This document shows, in pieces, positions 7,065 through 10,460 of a DNA stretch of 10,460 nucleotides. Below the pieces are notes generated by a model. The model was given only the letters and a program-made list of their open reading frames with translations, was not told where the DNA came from and searched no databases. Source of the DNA: Akkermansiaceae bacterium (GTDB lineage: Bacteria > Verrucomicrobiota > Verrucomicrobiia > Verrucomicrobiales > Akkermansiaceae); assembly GCA_018676385.1 (NCBI GenBank), contig JABHEX010000159.1, positions 1-10,460 on the forward strand, in the 5' to 3' direction. The stretch's first letter is position 1. Each line of letters begins with the position of its first letter. The translations under genes were made by a program, and so were the position numbers.

Positions 7065-8000
7065 TTAAAATTTTGTAGTAAAGCCAATACCTAATCCCCC
7101 CTGAATGCTGTCGTAGTCAGCCACACCATTCGCAAGGTTGGAATCGTTATTAACGTGGGTAAATGATGCTTGAAGCCTGGTTGACTTTGTTAACTGCCAA
7201 TATAGTTCTGCGCCTAGCAGTTGGTTGTTATCTTCTCTGTTAAATTGATCATAATCGTAGAGTGAGTATTGATAGTAAAGGACGGCTCTGATTTTGTCTG
7301 TTATACGATAGCTGTAGCTTACATACGCACCGTATTCGTCTCTATCTAAACGATCTGGAATTGTATCCATATTATACGCGTAGTCGAATGCCGCATGAAT
7401 GGTATGTTTGGGAGTGCTAAGCAACACCTTGTGCGCACCTAATCGAATTCGTTCTGCCGAATAAATACTATCAGAAATTGATCCTGCAGTTACCCGAGCG
7501 TATTCGTATCGTGCGTAGAAGACCATATCGAAAAAATCAGGAGTCGCCTTAACTAAGCCGATACGTGCATCAGTGCGCTCAAAGTTCAGGGAGCTTGGTG
7601 AATCATAGCGGTAAACATTTTGACTGAGGTAGAAATCAGCAAACAAATTGTTACCGATACGCGGTTTCCACGTGGCAAGTGCTTTGGTCTGCCACAAGAA
7701 CCCTTCATCTTTGTTGTTGCGGGTGCTGGCAGTATTATTGGTCCAGAAGATATTTGTAGATAGATCCGCTCGAATGGGAGCGCGCATTGGGTTGCGCTGA
7801 AGTATGAGTTGATGTCCAAGATCACTGTCTGCAGGACTAAAGGGAGCAAACCGCTTTTGTTGATCCAGATCCAGATCACTGTATTCTTCAGGATCATAGT
7901 CACTCCCCAAGAAGCGTTGGATAGGTGATAGTGCGTCAATAGCAAATACAGAAGAGTTAGTTAATGTGAGGTATGTGATATACGTGACGATTTTTCGCAT
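7065..8000 (-). CDS. Outer-membrane beta-barrel protein
   Basis: This 311-residue protein has a signal peptide (residues 1-20, ending SSVFA) and a mature part rich in alternating aromatic and polar strands, such as NLFADFYLSQNVYRYD (118-133), MVFYARYEYARVTAG, GAYVSYSYRI, RAVLYYQYSLYDYD, and a final GGLGIGFTTKF. The C-terminal Phe is the usual BAM recognition end of outer-membrane proteins. A barrel of roughly 8-12 strands is likely; no porin family can be named. The mature N-terminus has an acidic stretch (residues 34-46, seven Asp/Glu of 13), then FSPADSDLGHQLIL (54-67), a segment that looks conserved rather than random. It heads the minus-strand gene series, 48 bases before fecR, and is divergent from the cyclase. 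A surface or pore component for the FecR/CHASE2 pair is inferred from position. Confidence 0.85.
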   Translation of the reverse strand: MRKIVTYITYLTLTNSSVFAIDALSPIQRFLGSDYDPEEYSDLDLDQQKRFAPFSPADSDLGHQLILQRNPMRAPIRADLSTNIFWTNNTASTRNNKDEGFLWQTKALATWKPRIGNNLFADFYLSQNVYRYDSPSSLNFERTDARIGLVKATPDFFDMVFYARYEYARVTAGSISDSIYSAERIRLGAHKVLLSTPKHTIHAAFDYAYNMDTIPDRLDRDEYGAYVSYSYRITDKIRAVLYYQYSLYDYDQFNREDNNQLLGAELYWQLTKSTRLQASFTHVNNDSNLANGVADYDSIQGGLGIGFTTKF

Positions 8001-8066
8001 GGTCTAATGGTGGTTGTCGTGGTTTTATGAATTTGTACATTACACCATACGACCACGCTGTAGGTT
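8001..8066. promoter_or_regulatory. Divergent promoter region between barrel gene and cyclase, with possible operator
   Basis: These 66 bases must carry the start signals for both directions unless promoters lie inside the flanking genes. No convincing -35/-10 pair was found on either strand. A symmetric arrangement is visible: CGTGGT (8018-8023) and ACCACG (8052-8057) are perfect inverted 6-base arms, nearly centred on the palindrome TGTACA (8034-8039). This could be a shared operator. No CRP-type TGTGA/TCACA site was seen. Confidence 0.35.
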
Positions 8067-10181
8067 ATGACAAGCAAACAACAACAAAATGGGAAATTTT
8101 CAATGGGGGGCGGCGTTGCAAAACGCTTACTCGCTTGTTTTATGGGTGTTAGTCTATCAGCCTTGTTGTGGGTTTTTCCGTTTACTGGTGAAGTTCTTAA
8201 TAAGCAAACGCGTTTGATTGAGGATTACTTCGTTAGAAACGATCATGGGCTTCAGCCGCGTAAAGATATTGTTTTTCTGGGTGTTGACGCCGATAGTATG
8301 CAGCTCGATAGTATTTCTGATGAGGTGATCCGAAGTCATCCCGTGTTAGATAAAATGTCTTCAGCATGGCCTTGGGATCGTTCAGTGCATGCGGCAATGA
8401 TTGACCGTCTTGCAGGTGCTGGAGCCAAACTAATTGTGGTGGATCTAATAATTGCTCAACGGTCATCAGTCGATGGCGACAAGGCTCTTGCGGAAGCCAT
8501 TGCGAGGCATCGTGATAAGATTGTTCTGTCATCAGCATTTATACCCGGTGAAGATGGAGGTCAGATGCGAGTTGTAGAACCCTTAGATGCTTTGCTCGGA
8601 CCTTTGGGTAATGAGACAGCGATCGGGTTTGTTAATTTCTGGCCTCATGCCCAAGATGGTATTGTTAGGCGCGCTCATTTTTACAAAACATTGAGTGCTG
8701 CCAACCATGCGGACGAACATCCGGATGAACCTGTATTTCAATCTTTGGCATCAGTTGCAGCTGAAAAGATAGGTGTCACGACTTCAGGGCGGCAAAAACG
8801 TTTTCGTATGGCGCGCATTAAGGGAGAGAATGCGGATCAGGTTTACAAGGCGCGCAGCTACTATACAGTTTTTGTTCCTGAAATTTGGGAGTCACGCTAT
8901 GCAAATGGTGATTTTTTTAAGGACAAGATTGTATTTATTGGGCCGGCTTCACCTTTATTTCAAGATAGTCATGAAACACCGTCGGGCCCTATTTTGGGTG
9001 CGCAATTACATATGCACGTTCTAACCGCTTTGCTGGAAGATGCGTGGTATAGTGATTATGGGGCTAATGACAGAAGACGTATTACGATGTTTGTCCTGCT
9101 GGGTCTTGTGCTTAGTTTTATTGTTTGTTTTATATTGAATCGAACATGGATCATAGGGGCTGCAATTATCTTAGGAGGAATTTTTTGGTTCTATCTAGAG
9201 CAAACTTTAGTGGATCATCGACAGCGTTTGATTGGTAGCATGGCGTCGTTATCGGCTTATGGACTTGGTCTGCTGTGTGCTATTATTTGGCAAGCCATGT
9301 CAGAGCGCGCCCGGCGCCAGCAGCTTCATCGGCATTTGCGTAGATCAATGTCCCCAGATGTTGCTGATGCTATCATACGTGCGCCCGAGGGTTATTATAA
9401 GGCGGCGTCAGGTAATCGCCGTGAGGTTACTGTGTTGTTTACAGATATTCGTGGCTTCACTCATCGTTCAGAGGAACAGGATGCCGGTGAGTTGTTCACG
9501 CAGCTCAACACATACTTGGAGCGTATGGTAGAGGTTATTTTTTCACATGGCGGCACTGTGGATAAATTTATTGGGGATGCGATCATGGCGACATGGGGTG
9601 AATTAGGAGAATCTGATATAGACAACCAGTTAAACCATTCTGTATTGGCCGCACAAAAAATGTTAGATGTGCTTGGTGAGCTGAATAAATCATGGGAGGC
9701 CGACGGTTTGAAGCCATTTCGGATAGGGGTTGGGATTCATCATGGCGAGGCGATTGTGGGCGAGGTTGGTTCAGATCAACGCACAGATTTCACCGTTATT
9801 GGTGACGCTGTTAACTTGGCTTCTCGGATTGAGGGTTTGACCAAAGCTCTGGGGGTTGACCTACTCGTATCGGCCACAGTAGCTGAGAAGTTTTATAATA
9901 ATTCCAATTGGATTTACGTTGCTAAGGTTCGCGTCATGGGGCGCGATGGTGGTGTGTCTCTCTGGACACCAGCATCGGTAATACCTGAGGAAAATACAGT
10001 GATGCAATTAGTTGTGAATAAATATACTTCGGGTGATTGGGTGAGTGCTAATGAGCTACTTGAGCAAATTAACGATGAATCCCATTTTGCGGGAGTTGCA
10101 AAATTTTATCGGCGATTGTTATTTGAAGTTGAGGTGCCAGCCCCAGATTGGGATGGTGTGATTGCGATAGAGACCAAGTAA
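8067..10181 (+). CDS. CHASE2-domain class III adenylate cyclase, membrane-bound
   Basis: This complete 704-residue protein makes cAMP from ATP in the cytoplasm under control of a periplasmic sensor. It has one membrane helix (about 20-40), a periplasmic CHASE2 domain (about 42-335, with the typical WPWDRSVHAAMIDRLAGAGA at 101-120), three membrane helices (about 340-357, 361-377, 389-409), a short coiled linker, and a cyclase domain (about 450-600). Catalytic residues are all present: metal-binding Asp460 (FTDIRGFT) and Asp504 (DKFIGDAI), purine-selecting Lys500 and Thr576 (DFTVIGD), and transition-state Asn583 and Arg587 (NLASR). Lys/Thr fits class IIIb adenylate cyclases rather than guanylate cyclases. 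The end, PAPDWDGVIAIETK, resembles other CHASE2 cyclases. A weak TAGG lies four bases before the ATG; ATG at codon 13 is an alternative start. It is divergent from the barrel/fecR genes, a pairing that suggests FecR or its ligand as input. Confidence 0.95.
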   Translation: MTSKQQQNGKFSMGGGVAKRLLACFMGVSLSALLWVFPFTGEVLNKQTRLIEDYFVRNDHGLQPRKDIVFLGVDADSMQLDSISDEVIRSHPVLDKMSSAWPWDRSVHAAMIDRLAGAGAKLIVVDLIIAQRSSVDGDKALAEAIARHRDKIVLSSAFIPGEDGGQMRVVEPLDALLGPLGNETAIGFVNFWPHAQDGIVRRAHFYKTLSAANHADEHPDEPVFQSLASVAAEKIGVTTSGRQKRFRMARIKGENADQVYKARSYYTVFVPEIWESRYANGDFFKDKIVFIGPASPLFQDSHETPSGPILGAQLHMHVLTALLEDAWYSDYGANDRRRITMFVLLGLVLSFIVCFILNRTWIIGAAIILGGIFWFYLEQTLVDHRQRLIGSMASLSAYGLGLLCAIIWQAMSERARRQQLHRHLRRSMSPDVADAIIRAPEGYYKAASGNRREVTVLFTDIRGFTHRSEEQDAGELFTQLNTYLERMVEVIFSHGGTVDKFIGDAIMATWGELGESDIDNQLNHSVLAAQKMLDVLGELNKSWEADGLKPFRIGVGIHHGEAIVGEVGSDQRTDFTVIGDAVNLASRIEGLTKALGVDLLVSATVAEKFYNNSNWIYVAKVRVMGRDGGVSLWTPASVIPEENTVMQLVVNKYTSGDWVSANELLEQINDESHFAGVAKFYRRLLFEVEVPAPDWDGVIAIETK

Positions 10182-10214
10182 ATCATGCTCGCTATAAATT
10201 ACTACCAAGATAAT

Positions 10215-10460
10215 CTACCAACCCAGACATCGAACATCTTGTCCCAATCCACGCCATTTATTTGCTGTAACAATAAGTTTTTGCACGTAGCTGATGCCTG
10301 CCTCAACGGATTGCTCAATGGGTAATTTTAGAGCTATATTCGCGGCAATAGCAGATGATAGTGTGCAGCCAGTGCCATGGATGCCGCTGAGCAGATTGAC
10401 AGTTGGGTGGTAATAGTGGAATGCTTTACCATTGTGCCAGAGTACGTCGAGACGATCTGA
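10215..10460 (-). CDS. thiD: Hydroxymethylpyrimidine/phosphomethylpyrimidine kinase, C-terminal part
   Basis: Only the last 81 codons and the stop (TAG, 10217-10215) are in the window; the 5' part lies beyond the right edge. The translation contains HGTGCTLSSAIAANIALK, the ribokinase-fold HGTGC motif of ThiD with its anion-hole glycines and active-site Cys, followed by the usual C-terminal helix (EQSVEAGISYVQKLI). ThiD phosphorylates HMP and then HMP-phosphate to HMP pyrophosphate for thiamine synthesis in the cytoplasm. PdxK/PdxY-type kinases of the same superfamily are a less likely alternative, since this motif and C-terminus fit ThiD better. It is convergent with the cyclase gene, 33 bases apart, with no visible terminator hairpin between. 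Confidence 0.88.
   Translation of the reverse strand, partial: SDRLDVLWHNGKAFHYYHPTVNLLSGIHGTGCTLSSAIAANIALKLPIEQSVEAGISYVQKLIVTANKWRGLGQDVRCLGW

Noticed and set aside
10182..10214. Possible shared terminator between the cyclase and thiD
   Set aside because: The 33 bases hold no stem-loop of useful length on either strand.

Overview
The window looks like a chromosomal piece of a Verrucomicrobiota (PVC-group) bacterium. The best evidence is the truncated gene at its left end: a secreted beta-propeller plus HEAT-repeat protein of the 'putative membrane-bound dehydrogenase' type, a family expanded in Verrucomicrobiota and Planctomycetota. A Gram-negative envelope is implied by a beta-barrel protein ending in Phe and by periplasmic FecR and CHASE2 domains. 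None of the seven visible starts has a strong Shine-Dalgarno sequence. The lineage below phylum cannot be fixed from this window. No tRNA, rRNA, CRISPR array, transposon or long repeat was found, and no gene-free stretch exceeds about 80 bases.

Layout. Seven genes lie head to tail on the minus strand from about 8000 down to 1, in this transcriptional order: outer-membrane beta-barrel protein (8000-7065), secreted FecR-domain protein with a His/Asp-rich tail (7016-6132), ECF-like sigma factor (6063-5338), 79-residue Cys-free small protein (5262-5023), GAF-domain protein (5009-4545), monomeric NADP-isocitrate dehydrogenase icd (4490-2295), and the propeller/HEAT protein (2215 to beyond the left edge). 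A CHASE2 adenylate cyclase (8067-10181) is transcribed divergently across a 66-base gap. The 3' end of thiD (10460-10215, minus) faces it convergently.

How the genes may work together. The barrel protein, FecR protein and CHASE2 cyclase look like one envelope-sensing unit: a pore or surface barrel, a soluble periplasmic FecR domain, and an inner-membrane cyclase whose periplasmic CHASE2 domain would control cytoplasmic cAMP synthesis. Directly downstream of fecR, an ECF-like sigma factor, a small protein resembling a zinc-less anti-sigma domain, and a GAF sensor form a second, cytoplasmic regulatory unit. The two may form one signalling island, but that is inference from gene order. icd is core metabolism (isocitrate to 2-oxoglutarate plus NADPH) and may have its own promoter. 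thiD belongs to thiamine synthesis and is probably unrelated.
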